Shown: piece by piece, positions 30,694 to 41,004 of the stretch
How the letters are laid out: each line of letters opens with the position of its first letter
Position numbering within the stretch: position 1 is the stretch's first letter
Origin: JAJRVM01 sp963700515
GTDB lineage: Bacteria > Planctomycetota > Planctomycetia > Pirellulales > Pirellulaceae
Length of the DNA: 64,000 nucleotides
Direction: 5' to 3'
Assembly (NCBI GenBank): GCA_963700515.1
Contig: CAVOXY010000035.1
Location: forward strand, 45,259 to 109,258
Notes under the pieces: generated by a model
Database searches by the model: none
The model's input: the letters and a program-made list of their open reading frames with translations, nothing else
What the model was told of the DNA's origin: nothing
Made by a program: the position numbers and the translations under genes

Positions 30694-32167
30694 CTAGGGT
30701 TCCAGACCCAAGCTGCGCGTATAGGCTTCCCGCTGCTGCTCCGCTCCCAGCTGCTCGGTGATCGCCGACCAGGCCTCCGCCGCCTCGGTCAGCGCTGCGG
30801 TCGGCGTTCTTCTGGCCCGAGCGGGCTGAGAGTACAGCCTCGTCCAAGACGGCCAGATAACGCTGCCAACCGGGGATGCGGAGCGCACACATGTGCGTCG
30901 GCTGCGACTGAGTGTGACTGACCACCTCGGCATAGCTTTCGCTGGACTCGAGCGTCAGGGCAGCATCCGTCCAGACGCGTGGCCTCTTCATTTGAGACTG
31001 CCGAAACATCGTCGTGGCGGCACTTTCCGGAGATAAACGCTCGGCCCAGTCCTTGCTCGAAAGGAGCGCCAGCAGATCGGCGGCTTCACGCGGTCGTCGA
31101 GCGTTCTGCATCACGGATCCCAGTCTTCCAGCGATCCCCAGCAGCGGCACGTTGACCGGCCGGTCTGCATCGTGTGGCGTCCAAATCTGTTCTCCGACAT
31201 TGAAGACCGTCGTGGCACCGGGTAATTCCAGCGAAACTCAGTTCGACGCCGGCCGCCAGTTCCAACGACTGACCATCCGTCGTGGCATGGCTGGGCCAGC
31301 TGAATGCCATGGCCGCCTGGCCGGCCATGATTGTGCGGCGAGCCGACTCGGGAGTCAGTTGGTCGGACTCCTCGGGCCCGAGTTTCGCTGATCTGATCAA
31401 CTCCTCCAGCGCCCGCACAAACGGTGGGCCGGCGATCAGCGGCTGCATGGTGGTGTAGTCAAACAGCACCGAGAACTGACTGGGATGAGACGCGTAGGAT
31501 GCCACCCGGGCGAGCAGCACTTTGCTCGCCCAGCCGCTGCCCAAGGGTTCGCATACGGCAGACCAAGGTTGCCCTTCGGCGGGAGCCAATTCACCGCAGC
31601 TCGGACCGCGTCAATTGCTCGGCCAACTGCTGGTATTCGTTCCCATGTTGCCGGCGGTTTGAGTTGCCGCTTGTGAAACAGATCGGAGCGATACATAAGG
31701 ACCAGCTGGGGGGATCCAAAGGAGAAGGCCATCGCTTGCCGGCCCCAGTGGACTTCGACGTTTCGCTGCAGCTCAAACACGTCGCGCTGAGCGTATTGAT
31801 CGCCCTCGTAGGCGGCCGGGGAAGGTGCCGCAATCAGTTTTCTTTCGGCGACTGTCCCCAGACACGCCGATGGATAAATGATCGCATCGGCCGTCAGCTG
31901 TTTGGCGGACTCAAGCTGTTCGACCGTCATTTGCTGCAACTTCAGTTCGCCCTCCATCCGGGCCTTCCACTCACGCTCCAAGGCGGCGGCAAAGGGCGGA
32001 TCATCCACCACAATCAGGCGGACGGGATGCGGTTTGGGCGGGGGCTCGCCCTCCCCGGCCGCGGGCGTCGACCCTCGCTGGCAGCTCCATGTGGCGGCCA
32101 TGACGAGCGTCAGCAGTACCGCAATCCCGCTGCGTCGACAGGATGGGAAATCGGCAAAAACGTGCAT
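30694..32167 (-). CDS. Extracellular solute-binding lipoprotein (several frameshifts)
   Basis: ATG 32,167 starts a lipoprotein signal ('RRSGIAVLLTLVMAATWSC', lipobox Cys near residue 29). The mature protein has 'VRLIVVDDPPFAAALEREWKAR', 'YRSDLFHKRQLKPPATWE' and 'QPLIAGPPFVRALEEL', typical of family-1 (maltose-type) solute-binding proteins. Homology moves between frames near 31,560, 31,230 and 30,820 and ends at 30,694 ('REAYTRSLGLEP'), about 490 residues. No ABC partners are adjacent, so it may work with a transporter elsewhere or act as a sensor. Read as one gene with consensus indels, though genuine decay is possible. Confidence 0.65.
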
Positions 32168-32190
32168 CAGTCACTCCTGACACGGGTCAT

Positions 32191-32226
32191 GGTATTGGTT
32201 ATTGGTTATTGGTTATTGGTTATTGG
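32191..32226. repeat. GGTTATT heptamer tandem repeat
   Basis: Five head-to-tail copies of 'ggttatt' directly upstream of the solute-binding lipoprotein gene. A one-base variant, 'ggttact', is repeated at 48,861-48,885. Such heptamers resemble the STRR repeats known in cyanobacteria. Confidence 0.85.
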
Positions 32227-32360
32227 CGAATTGAGACAGAGAATCTGGGGTCTATTGTGGCATGGCCGAGCCGATCCATGAAGCGGGCCTGTGAGAAACC
32301 TGAGAGGCAGTGGTCCTGGTATCAGCCTTCCCGGTTTTGAAACGCCTTCCCATCGTTCCC

Positions 32361-32453
32361 GCTAATCGTTCCGGTCGTCCAAGCCAGCAAAACCAGCCAG
32401 CAAAACCAGACACGGTGACTCCCTTTTTTGGTTGCGGCCAGGGGCCGCGTTAG
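32361..32453 (-). repeat. Composite dispersed element (related to 41,694-41,760)
   Basis: Read on the minus strand: 'cctaacgcggcc', then 'ggccgcaaccaaaaaaggga', a 'ctggttttgctg' pair, and 'cttggacgaccggaac'. The same blocks in the same order occur at the 3' end of deoC (41,694-41,762), and part of them ('tttggttgcggcc') near 35,459. The 'gcggcc...ggccgc' core is palindromic. Confidence 0.65.
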
Positions 32454-32454
32454 G

Positions 32455-32561
32455 AGGAGTAAGAGTGGGAGATAGGAGTAAGAGTGGGAGTAAGAGTAAG
32501 AGTGGGAGTAAGAGTAAGAGTGGGAGTAGGAGTAAGAGTGGGAGTGAGAGTGGGAGTGGGA
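32455..32561. repeat. GAGTAA/GAGTGG hexamer tandem repeat
   Basis: About 100 bp built from 'gagtaa' and 'gtggga' hexamers ('taagagtgggagtaagag' and similar) between the solute-binding protein gene and the membrane-protein gene. Short open frames across it (Ser-Tyr or Ser-His runs) are low-complexity artefacts. Confidence 0.8.
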
Positions 32562-32763
32562 GTTCCCGTTCACGGCCTGACCGAGACAGGTGAGCGATGC
32601 GCCCGTGCCGGCCGGTCGCGGAATCATTTTATCGCGGTAGGTAGTCGCTCGTAGATCGGCAAGATGGGGTATGCTAGGGATTGTGCGGCTTCGTGGGGCG
32701 ACCCCGCGGCCGACCGGTCCAGGCCGCCGGCGAAGTCTTTTTTTTCGAGGAACTCAAACCGAT

Positions 32764-34403
32764 ATGGCAGCGGACGAGCTTCGCCTCGGGGCCCCACGTA
32801 TCCTTGGTCCAACGGCTTCCTGCTGTGGCGTATCGCGCAGCGCGTGGGGTGAAGTCATCCTGATCTTCGCGTTGTTCTTTTTGTTTGCCGGAAGCCCGCC
32901 GCCGGATGTTAACGAAGCGCATTACCTGACCAAGGCCAAGCACTTCTGGGATTCCAGTTGGTGTGGCCAGGATTTGTTTCTCGATTCCGCGGACGCGCAT
33001 CCGGTTTTTTACTGGCTGTTTGGCTGGATGACCCTCTGGGGCTCGTTGACCACGGTTGCCTGGCTGGGGCGCGTGGTCACCTGGATTTCGTTGGCGGTCG
33101 GTTGGCAACGGCTCAGTTGGGTCGTGGTACCGCAGCGATACGCGAGTGTGGCGACCGCCGCGATGTTTCTGGTCCTTGCCGACCGGTGTCATCTGGCCGG
33201 TGAGTGGGCGGTCGGCGGGTTGGAAGCCAAGGGACTGGCCTATGCGCTGGTGCTTTTCGGGCTGCGTTCGATCGTACTGGAGCGTTGGCCGGCGGTGTGG
33301 ATTTGGATGGGGGCAGCGACGTCGCTACACGTGCTGGTAGGTGGCTGGAGTATGGTGGCGGCGGGGATTTGCTGGGCGCTGAGCGGCGCCCGCCGCCCTC
33401 CGCTGCGAGCCATGTGGGTTGGTCTGCTGCTGGGATCCTGCTGCGCACTGGTAGGACTCTATGGGGCGGTAAAGCTGATGTTTGAGGCGGATCCCGCGAC
33501 GGCGCGCGAGGCGAGCGAAATCTACGTCTTCGGACGGCTGGCTCATCACCTGGTGTTTCACCGGTTCGCGCTCTTGGCGGATGATTTCTTTCGGTGGCTT
33601 GTTGCTCGCTTGGGCAGGGCTTTGGTGGTGCGACCGAGACAGCGACGCTTGGCGGCGCCTGAATCGGTTTGCCGTGGCGGCCTTGTTGTTTTCGGTGCTG
33701 GGTATTGCCATCGACTTGAGTTGTCTGGCGTATCCGGCACTAGCCGCCCAACTGCTCAAGTTCTACTGGTTTCGGCTGGCCGACGTCGCGTTGCCGATGG
33801 TTGTGGCGCTGGGAATTGCGGTGGCGGCCGTCAAGCAAGCACCTGCCCACGCCAGCAGGTGCCGGCTGCTGTGGAGCATTCCCCTGTTGTGCTGTGGTCT
33901 GTTCATCGGCGCGAGGTACCTGAGCTTGCAGTTCGATTTTCGGCCGGGGGCCATTAGCCAGTCGCAACCGGCCGAGTCGCTTGGTGCGCAGCGCGCGACA
34001 GCAGCGCTTCCGCGCCTGGTGCGATGTGTGTGCCTGGATTGCGAAAGAAACCGATTCACAAAGTCGTTTTCTTACTCCCCGCAACCAGCAGACGTTCAAG
34101 TGGTATGCTGGTCGCGCCGAGTTGGTCTGCTGGAAAGACATACCGCAGGATGCGACCAGCATTGTGCAATGGTGGCGACTGTTGCGGGAGATTTATACTC
34201 CCGCAGTGATCGAAGGTGGACTGGGTGTGTGGAGCGATCAGCAACTCCAGGAACTTGCCCAGCGCCACCAGGTGGACTACATCCTCATCGACCGGGGACG
34301 GACACGGCGCCGGCTGGGGCTGCAGAGGGTCTATCCGGATTCCTTCTCCGCCAGCTCGGATTATGAACTGTATCGGGTTTACCGCCGGACCCCGGCGAAG
34401 TGA
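32764..34403 (+). CDS. Multi-pass membrane protein, GT-C-like, function unknown (frameshifted)
   Basis: About 545 residues from ATG 32,764. Roughly ten hydrophobic segments from residue 30 on. The first loop reads 'PPDVNEAHYLTKAKHFWDSSWC' followed by 'FLDSADAHPVFYWLFGWMT', as in the acidic first loop of GT-C glycosyltransferases; planctomycete proteins with this loop carry the DUF6798 label, an assignment I make from memory. Frame changes near 33,600 and 33,985; the C-terminal soluble part ('VDYILIDRGRTRRRLGLQRVY') ends at 34,403. Possibly transfers a lipid-linked sugar; unproven. The Nudix gene starts 40 bp downstream. Confidence 0.6.
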
Positions 34404-34442
34404 CCACGGTCACCTCGCACGGACTCCATTGATAGCGCGACG

Positions 34443-35106
34443 ATGATCGATCCCCTGCTCGACCAGCTACCAGAGAGACTCGCCCGACGACTGGCTCAGC
34501 CGTTGCCCGGTCGCGCTGCGCATCGACAGATGACCGCTGAACTGGCCTATGGCCGGCATGCTGGACCACCCGCCTGTGATGCCCGGCCCGCTGCCGTGCT
34601 TGTCTGCTTGTTCCCGCGCGGTGGCGACTGGCATATTCCCCTGATGTTGCGGCCGGCGCACATGCTGGATCACGCCGGCCAAATTAGTCTTCCCGGCGGG
34701 ACCAACGAGGCGTGTGAGACGGTCGAGCAGTGTGCGGTGCGGGAGTACGGCGAGGAGCTGGGAGCGCCACGAGGAATCCCTAACGGTGCTGGGGCGGCTC
34801 ACGCCGCTCTACGTGTTTGCCAGCAATTTCTACGTGACACCCTGCCTGGCCGTGGTGGCGACCACGCCGCAATGGGATCCCAATCCTCACGAAGTTGCAC
34901 GCGTGCTCGAACTGCCGCTCGACCGGCTGCTCGATCCGAGACAACGAGCGAGCCACGTGCGGCAGCACCGTGGACGCCGCTTCGCCACGCGCCACATCCA
35001 GTGCGGCGACGATCAGATCTGGGGTGCGACCGGGATGATCCTGATGGAGGTGGCACAGGTTGTCCAACAGGCACGCGAGGCGGAGCGACCGTGCCACACC
35101 AGGTGA
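34443..35106 (+). CDS. Nudix hydrolase, CoA-pyrophosphatase-like (one frameshift)
   Basis: About 220 residues. Nudix box G-x5-E-x7-REYGEELG is complete ('GGTNEACETVEQCAV' then 'REYGEELGA'), preceded by 'HAGQISLPGG', the extension typical of the CoA pyrophosphatase (NudL) group. The frame changes near 34,775 directly after the box; homology continues as 'LTPLYVFASNFYVTPCLAVV' to TGA 35,106. Hydrolyses a nucleoside diphosphate derivative, CoA or acyl-CoA by analogy, in the cytoplasm. Confidence 0.8.
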
Positions 35107-35513
35107 CGCGATTAACGCGCCAAGGAGCGGCCTGATTCGGTTCGAAACGCCACGGCCGGTCATTCGACGAGACATGCTACGCTTGGACAAATGCTGAGGT
35201 CGAGTATACTGACCGGACATTCGCCAGTGGCGGTCAAGGCCGCTTTGGGTAACTCTTGCAGCGAGAAACGCGAGACCCCCTCGGGGATCGCTAGGCGGAT
35301 TGGCACCCGTTGGGCCTTCGGCGATGTACCGCGAACGTCATCCTAGACCTGCGTCCGCTTCGGCCTAGGTTGGCAGCGCCACGGCCCCTCGGGCCTTCTG
35401 CATGAGCACCGGGGAAAAACGCGCAAGACGACAGCGAGTGGATGTCTGGCAGTACGGGTGTTTGGTTGCGGCCGACGGCCGCGCTGGTTCTAATCCGCGG
35501 AGAGTCTACGGCC
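35107..35513. other. Intergenic region before argC
   Basis: About 400 bp with no gene seen. It contains 'tttggttgcggccgacggccgcgc' near 35,459, a fragment of the composite dispersed element at 32,361 and 41,694, and must carry the promoter for argC. Confidence 0.5.
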
Positions 35514-36521
35514 ATGATACGCGTTGGTATTCTGGGAGCGACGGGATACACGGCTCTCGAGCTGATCAAAATTCTGCTGCACCACGACGGGGCTGAGATC
35601 GTTGCACTGACGAGTCGCCAGGAAGGCAACCCGCATGTAGCGGCGGTCCACCCGCAATTGGCTGGCCGGTTGGACATGCACCTGGAGGATCTGGAACCGA
35701 GTCAGGTGGCGGCTCGCTGCGACTGCGTGTTCAGTTGCCTGCCGCACGGAGCATCCGCCACGGTGGTCCGCCAGTTGCTGGACGCCGGCAAGCGGGTGAT
35801 CGATTTCAGTGCCGATTATCGCCTGACCAATGTCGACGTCTATGCGGACTGGTATGGCCAAAAACACGTCGATCCGGCACGCGTTGGCCAGGCGGTCTAC
35901 GGCTTGCCCGAAATCTACGGCGATCAAATCCCAGACGCTCAGCTGATTGCCAATCCCGGCTGCTATCCTACGTCGGCTATCTTGGCCATCGCTCCTCTGC
36001 TCAAGACGCAGTTGATCAAGCCGACGGGGATCATCGTTGATTCCAAGAGCGGAATTAGCGGTGCCGGCCGCACACCCAAACTGACCACTCACTATCCGGA
36101 GTGCAACGAGAGCATCGTGGCTTATAACGTCGGGCGGCATCGACACACGCCCGAGATCGACCAGATTCTCTCGTCGGTCAGCCAGCACGACATCCAGGTC
36201 GTCTTCACACCGCATCTGGTGCCGATGGATCGAGGAATTCTGACCACTGCTTATGCGGAGCCGACGCGCGATTTCACCGAACAGGATCTGCTGGCGACGC
36301 TCCGCCAATTCTATGACGGTCAGCCCTTCGTACGGGTTGTCGAACATCTGCCGGCCACCAAGGATGTGCTTGGTTCGAACTTCTGCGACGTGACGGCACG
36401 ACTCGTGCGCGGGCGAGTGCTGATGTTCGGTTGTATCGACAACCTGGTCAAAGGTGCTTCCGGTGCGGCTGTGCAGAACTTCAACCTGATGTACGGCTTC
36501 CCGGAAACTAAGTCTTTCTAG
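35514..36521 (+). CDS. argC: N-acetyl-gamma-glutamyl-phosphate reductase
   Basis: 335 residues, frame intact. ATG 35,514 puts the NADP-binding loop 'RVGILGATGYTALELIKIL' at the N terminus, which settles the start. Catalytic Cys150 lies in 'LIANPGCYPTSAILAI'; other signatures are 'CLPHGASA', 'VIDFSADYRL', 'SGISGAGRTPK', 'FTPHLVPMDRGIL' and 'VKGASGAAVQNFNLM'. Reduces N-acetylglutamyl phosphate to the semialdehyde, third step of arginine synthesis. Followed by argJ after a 119-bp gap that contains an inverted pair of REP-like units. Confidence 0.97.
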   Translation: MIRVGILGATGYTALELIKILLHHDGAEIVALTSRQEGNPHVAAVHPQLAGRLDMHLEDLEPSQVAARCDCVFSCLPHGASATVVRQLLDAGKRVIDFSADYRLTNVDVYADWYGQKHVDPARVGQAVYGLPEIYGDQIPDAQLIANPGCYPTSAILAIAPLLKTQLIKPTGIIVDSKSGISGAGRTPKLTTHYPECNESIVAYNVGRHRHTPEIDQILSSVSQHDIQVVFTPHLVPMDRGILTTAYAEPTRDFTEQDLLATLRQFYDGQPFVRVVEHLPATKDVLGSNFCDVTARLVRGRVLMFGCIDNLVKGASGAAVQNFNLMYGFPETKSF

Positions 36522-36528
36522 GTGTCCC

Positions 36529-36611
36529 GCCGTAGCTGGACCCGCCAGGGTTCAGCGGCGGCTCATTACGTTGAACCACTTCGGCTGAGCCCTGGGCGGG
36601 CTCAGCTACGA
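36529..36611. repeat. Inverted pair of REP-like units (BIME-like)
   Basis: 36,529-36,557 reads, on the minus strand, 'ctgaaccctggcgggtccag' plus 'ctacgg'; 36,583-36,611 reads on the plus strand 'ctgagccctgggcgggctca' plus 'gctacg'. Both match the unit repeated at 50,342-50,559 ('ctgaagcctggcggcttcag' followed by 'ctacgg'). Placed head to head between argC and argJ. Confidence 0.7.
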
Positions 36612-36640
36612 CTGGACGATTTCATGCAGGAGTGCATTTG

Positions 36641-37835
36641 ATGAGTCTATCCGTGCCCCGGGGGTTTCGTGCAGCGGGCGTGCACTGCGGGATCAAGAGT
36701 GACCCACAAAAATGTGATGTGAGTCTGATTGTGGGGGACGAGCCGTTGGTCGCGGCGGGCGTCTATACGCAGAATCGCATCTTCGCTGCGCCGGTGGCCG
36801 TGGACCGCGCTCGGACCCCTTCCCACAACATCCGCGTCTTGGTGGCCAACTCCGGGAACGCGAACGCTTGCACGGGCCAGCGAGGAATGCAGGATGCGTT
36901 AGCGATGGCGGCCGTGGCCGCCGACACCTGCCAGGCCACTGCCCAGCAGGCGCTGGTCCTGTCGACCGGAATCATTGGCGAATTCCTGCCGATGGAGAAG
37001 ATCACCGCCGGCATCCGAGCCGCCGCTCTGCAACTGGGCGATGACGAAGAGTCGCTGCTCAACGCCGCACGTGGCATCCTCACGACCGACGTGCGGCAAA
37101 AAGTGGCTGGGCGAACGATACAGGTCGACGGTCGCACGATTCACGTTACGGGGTTCGCCAAAGGGGCCGGCATGATCGGTCCCAATATGGCCACGATGCT
37201 GGGAGTTGTCCTGACCGATGCGCCCCTGCGACCGGACGTCGCCCAGCGAATCCTGCAAGCGGCGGCCGATGTGAGCTTCAATTGCATCAGCGTCGAAGGA
37301 CACATGAGCACGAACGATACGCTGCTGCTGCTGTCCAGCGGCAAAGCCGGGTGGAACGCCCCTCGACGGCGCCGAATTGGCACCGCTGGCCGCCGCCGTG
37401 ACGGAGGTCTGCATCGAGCTGGCGCGCATGATCCCCGATGACGGAGAAGGAGCCTCGCACCTGGTCACCATCGACGTGCACGGCTGCGCCACGGTCAGTG
37501 ACGCGCGGCAGATTGCCCAAACGGTCGCCAACAGCGCTCTGGTCAAAACCGCCGTGGCCGGAGCCGATCCGAATTGGGGCCGTATCGTCTCGGCCGTCGG
37601 CTACGCGCAAGTGCCCTTCGATCCGCACCATCTCGAATTGCGCATGAACGGGAACCTGCTCTACCAGCACGGTGAACCCGTACCATTCGATCGGCCCACG
37701 GTTTCTCAGTCGATACGCGAAAACCGCGAAACACACATCGCCCTGCACATTGGCGAAGGTCAGGCCCACGTCCGGTTCTGGACCAGCGATTTGACCGTCG
37801 ATTACGTCAAGCTCAATGCAGACTATCACACGTAG
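36641..37835 (+). CDS. argJ: Bifunctional ornithine acetyltransferase/N-acetylglutamate synthase (one frameshift)
   Basis: About 397 residues. 'GFRAAGVHCGIK' opens the family; autocleavage occurs before Thr185 in 'GAGMIGPNMATMLGVV', which is intact. 'CISVEGHMSTNDTLLLLSSG' follows. The frame changes near 37,352 in the 'GKAGG' region; restoring one base gives 'GTPLDGAELAPLAAAV', and the rest ('VKTAVAGADPNWGRIVSAVGYA') runs to TAG 37,835. Makes N-acetylglutamate and recycles acetyl groups between N-acetylornithine and glutamate. Follows argC, so the two are likely one arginine operon. Confidence 0.93.
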
Positions 37836-37863
37836 GGGAGGTCGCCGGCAGCGGGACTGGGGA

Positions 37864-38108
37864 GCGGTGGAGTGGTGGAGGAGTGGAGTGGTGGAGGAGT
37901 GGAGTGGTGGAGGGTGGAGTGGTGGAGTGGTGGAGGGTGGAGTGGTGGAGGAGTGGAGTGGTGGAGGAGTGGAGTGTGGAGGAGTGGTGGAGGGTGGAGT
38001 GGTGGAGGAGTGGAGTGGTGGGAACCATCGTGAGTTCAACTGTCGAGTTTTCCCGTACTCCAGTCCTCCAATCCTCCGGTCCTCCGGTCCTCCCGCACCC
38101 CACCCCAC
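37864..38108. repeat. GGAGTGGT/GGAGGAGTGG tandem repeat with inverted arm
   Basis: 37,864-38,016 is built from 'tggagtgg', 'tggagg' and 'ggagtgg' units; 38,053-38,108 carries the complementary 'actccagtcctccaatcctc' and related blocks. Same design as 3,421-3,655. Sits right after argJ; the long Val-Glu-Trp or His-Ser-Thr frames here are low-complexity. Confidence 0.85.
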
Positions 38109-38303
38109 CGTACCCCCCGCGTCCGGGGTGCGTGTCCGGATAATCGTTGAGGAGCCACCTGGTTTCACCTAAACCTCTCAAATCGCCTAATTTTTCTAAG
38201 GTTTTCATTTTGAATCAAGTGGGAGTCGGGGTAAGCTTAGGTTGGAGTCGACAATCAAACGGTTGTTGGCTCCCCAAGACAGGCTTTCTCACCCCCGTGT
38301 TTG

Positions 38304-38340
38304 GGCAGGGCTCGTTGCATTGCAGCGGCCCTGCCTTTTT
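38304..38340 (+). terminator. Terminator-like hairpin
   Basis: 'ggcaggg' (38,304) pairs with 'ccctgcc' (38,329) around an 18-base loop, followed by five T. Faces plus, downstream of argJ and its repeat and upstream of the kinase operon, so it would separate the two transcripts. The long loop lowers certainty. Confidence 0.5.
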
Positions 38341-38542
38341 CATGCGCTGGAGCTGAGCGTTATCGCAGCTCAGCCTGGCTTTCTCCGCAGTCGTCCGAGA
38401 CCAGCGTTTCCCGAGACTGGTCCATCAGCGCGACTCTTGACACAACCGGCGAAATAATGATGAGATAGGGCGTGGCCTTTTCGCACTCTCGGCCGGGACC
38501 ACTGGGCCGGGGAGTTGTTGGTGTCGGGAGGGGAGTGACACG

Positions 38543-40069
38543 ATGCCCAAATACCTGCTCGGAACCGACAACGGCTGCACCGTCGCCAAGGCTGCCCTGT
38601 TCACCGTGGGTGGCAAGGAAGTAGCCGTGGCCAGCCGGAAGATCGAGGCTTTCGCGCCGCACTCGGGCTGGAGTGAGATGGACATGGCGGCCTCCTGGGC
38701 CGCCACGCTCGAGAGCATCAGAAACGTGCTGTCACAGGCGCAGATCGATCCCAGGGACATCGTCTGCATCGCCACGACCGGGCATGGCAACGGGCTGTAC
38801 CTCGTCGACAAGCAGGGCAATCCCGTTCGCAACGCCATCAGCTCGACGGACTCCCGGGCCCGCGTCTACAGCGACACCTGGAATTCCGAGGGCCTCGACA
38901 AGAAGATCCGGCCCTGGACGATGCAGAGCATTTGGGCCGCACAGCCCAATGCCCTGCTCGCGTGGCTGCGGGACAACGAGCCACAGACGATGAAGAAGGC
39001 CGGGTGGGTTCTGATGGCCAAGGACTACATCCGCTTTCGCCTGACGGGCAAGATTGCGGCGGAGATTACCGACATGTCCGGCACGAGCCTGTTGAACGTC
39101 AGCAGGGCCGACTACGACCAGGCGATTCTCGACGCCTTCGGGATTGGCGAGATGCGAGGGCTGCTGCCCCCGCTGGTCCGCTCGGCCGAAATCTGCGGCG
39201 CGGTGACGGCCCAGGTCGCCGCCGAAACGGGCCTGGCCGCCGGCACGCCAGTGGCGGGCGGGCTGTTCGACATCGACGCCTGCGCCCTTTCCTCCGCCTT
39301 AACCGACGAGAGCCAGCTCTGCATGGTCGCCGGCACGTGGGGCATCAACCAGTACATTTCCCGCACGCCGGTCGTGGACGACGCGGTGTTCATGACCTCC
39401 TGCTACGTGATGGACGGCTATTACCTGATGCTCGAGGGCTCCGCCACGTCAGCCAGCAACCTCGAATGGCTGGCCACCGAGTTCTTTCAGGCCGAGCGGC
39501 AGGTGGCGGCCGAGCACGGCGGCAGCGTGTACGACGTGTGCAACGATCTGGTCGCCGGCACGAGTCCCGGCGATTGCGGGCTCATCTTCCTGCCGTTCCT
39601 GTACGGCTCGAACGTCCATCCGGATGCCAAGGCGTGCCTGATCGGCTTGGACGGTTGGCAGAAGCGGGCCCATATCGTGCGAGCGGTGTATGAGGGCGTC
39701 GTTTTCTCGCACCGCTGGCACGTCGAGAAGCTGCTGAAGTACCGCTCGATGCCCGAGTGCATCCGGCTGACTGGCGGTGGCGCGCGAAGCAAGGTCTGGG
39801 CGCAAATGTTCGCCGACATCTTCCAGGTGCCCGTGGAAATACCTGACGGCACTGAACTGGGCGCGCTCGGCGCGGCCATGTGCGCTGCCGTGGCCGCGAA
39901 GTGCTACGATAGCTTCCCTGCGGCCGCGGCGGAGATGGTCCATCTGGGCCGGCGGCATGAGCCCAACGAGGCCCTGGCCGACGTTTACCAAGCCAAGCAA
40001 ACTCGCTACAACAAGATACTCCAGGCCCTCGGAGACACCTGGGCCGAGCTGGCGTGGGTGGCGCGGTAA
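38543..40069 (+). CDS. FGGY-family carbohydrate kinase, L-xylulokinase/erythritol-kinase-like
   Basis: 508 residues, frame intact, ATG 38,543 after 'gggaggggagtg'. Phosphate-1 motif 'YLLGTDNGCTVAKAALF'; 'CIATTGHGNGLYLVD' and 'SSTDSRA' line the sugar site; 'AGTWGINQYIS' is the phosphate-2 motif, 'IRLTGGGARSKVWAQMFADIF' the adenosine motif. The 'G-H-G-N-G' substrate loop is the LyxK/erythritol kinase style and differs from xylulokinase proper. Phosphorylates a ketose or polyol in the cytoplasm. First gene of a four-gene unit with SDR, aldolase and zinc dehydrogenase. Confidence 0.9.
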   Translation: MPKYLLGTDNGCTVAKAALFTVGGKEVAVASRKIEAFAPHSGWSEMDMAASWAATLESIRNVLSQAQIDPRDIVCIATTGHGNGLYLVDKQGNPVRNAISSTDSRARVYSDTWNSEGLDKKIRPWTMQSIWAAQPNALLAWLRDNEPQTMKKAGWVLMAKDYIRFRLTGKIAAEITDMSGTSLLNVSRADYDQAILDAFGIGEMRGLLPPLVRSAEICGAVTAQVAAETGLAAGTPVAGGLFDIDACALSSALTDESQLCMVAGTWGINQYISRTPVVDDAVFMTSCYVMDGYYLMLEGSATSASNLEWLATEFFQAERQVAAEHGGSVYDVCNDLVAGTSPGDCGLIFLPFLYGSNVHPDAKACLIGLDGWQKRAHIVRAVYEGVVFSHRWHVEKLLKYRSMPECIRLTGGGARSKVWAQMFADIFQVPVEIPDGTELGALGAAMCAAVAAKCYDSFPAAAAEMVHLGRRHEPNEALADVYQAKQTRYNKILQALGDTWAELAWVAR

Positions 40070-40085
40070 TCACAAGAACAGATAC

Positions 40086-40131
40086 CGACCAATGACCAAT
40101 GACCAATGACCAATGACCAATGACCAATGAC
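40086..40131. repeat. TGACCAA heptamer tandem repeat
   Basis: Six copies of 'tgaccaa' in the 128-bp gap between the kinase and SDR genes. Same length class as the GGTTATT and GGTTACT repeats at 32,191 and 48,861. Confidence 0.9.
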
Positions 40132-40197
40132 GAAACCCCCGATCATCTCATTGAACTTTGAACATTGACCTTCCAGCAATCAGTGAAGGAGATCCCC

Positions 40198-40974
40198 GTG
40201 GAGTTTGACAACAAGGTTGCTCTGGTTACCGGAGCGGCGGGAGCTATTGGCCAGGGGCTGGCCCGGCGCTTGTGCGAGCAAGGGGCCAGCGTCTTCATCA
40301 CCGACCTCGACCAGGCCAAATTGGCCGCCATCGTCGAGCAGCTCGGTCCACAATGCCAGGCCCTGCCAGCCGACTGCACGAACGCCGACCAGGTCGCGCA
40401 GGTCGTCGAGGCTGCTCGGGCAGCCTTTGGCGGTCGGGTCGACGTGCTGCTCAACGTGGCGGGTACTGTCGGCAAGGGCGGGCCGATCGAGGAGATGTCC
40501 GAACAGACTTGGGATTTCGTATTCGACGTCAACTGCAAGGGCACGTTTCTATTCACAAAGATGGTCGTGCCGATCATGAAAGCTTCCGGTGGCGGGAAGA
40601 TCGTCAACTTCTCTAGCAAGTCCGGCAAGACGGGTTCGGCGTTGATGAGCGCCTACTCGTCTGCCAAGGCGGCCATTATGGGCCTGACGCAGGCCCTGGC
40701 GTTCGAGCTGGCGGACTTCCATATCAACGTCAACTGCGTCTGCCCGGGCATTACGGCCGACACGGGGGTCTGGCGGGACGTCTCGGCCGACTACGTCGAG
40801 AATATGAAGTTGCCCGTGGATGAGATCGTCAAGAAGTTCACTTCCAAGGTCCCCATGAAACGGCTTGCGACCGTGGAGGACGTCGTGGCGGTCACCCTGT
40901 TCCTGGCGAGCCGGGGCAGCGACTACATGACCGGCCAGGCAATCAATATCACCGGCGGACGTGAGATGCACTGA
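40198..40974 (+). CDS. Short-chain dehydrogenase/reductase
   Basis: 258 residues. GTG 40,198 with 'gaaggagatcccc' in front; a TTG eleven codons upstream is in frame but has no ribosome site. Cofactor loop 'TGAAGAIGQG', 'LLNVAG', catalytic Ser in 'NFSSKSGKTGS', Tyr-x-x-x-Lys in 'YSSAKAAIMGLTQ', C-terminal 'GQAINITGGREMH'. Classical SDR acting on a sugar or polyol alcohol group, with Asp after the second strand ('ITDLDQ') pointing to NAD rather than NADP. Ends 30 bp before deoC. Confidence 0.92.
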   Translation: MEFDNKVALVTGAAGAIGQGLARRLCEQGASVFITDLDQAKLAAIVEQLGPQCQALPADCTNADQVAQVVEAARAAFGGRVDVLLNVAGTVGKGGPIEEMSEQTWDFVFDVNCKGTFLFTKMVVPIMKASGGGKIVNFSSKSGKTGSALMSAYSSAKAAIMGLTQALAFELADFHINVNCVCPGITADTGVWRDVSADYVENMKLPVDEIVKKFTSKVPMKRLATVEDVVAVTLFLASRGSDYMTGQAINITGGREMH

Positions 40975-41004
40975 CACGGAAAGAACAGATTCTGGAGATC
41001 CGCT

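Noticed and set aside
37864..38208. Open frames rich in Val-Glu-Trp or His-Ser-Thr
   Set aside because: Low-complexity translations of the tandem repeat, open on both strands in several frames; not genes.
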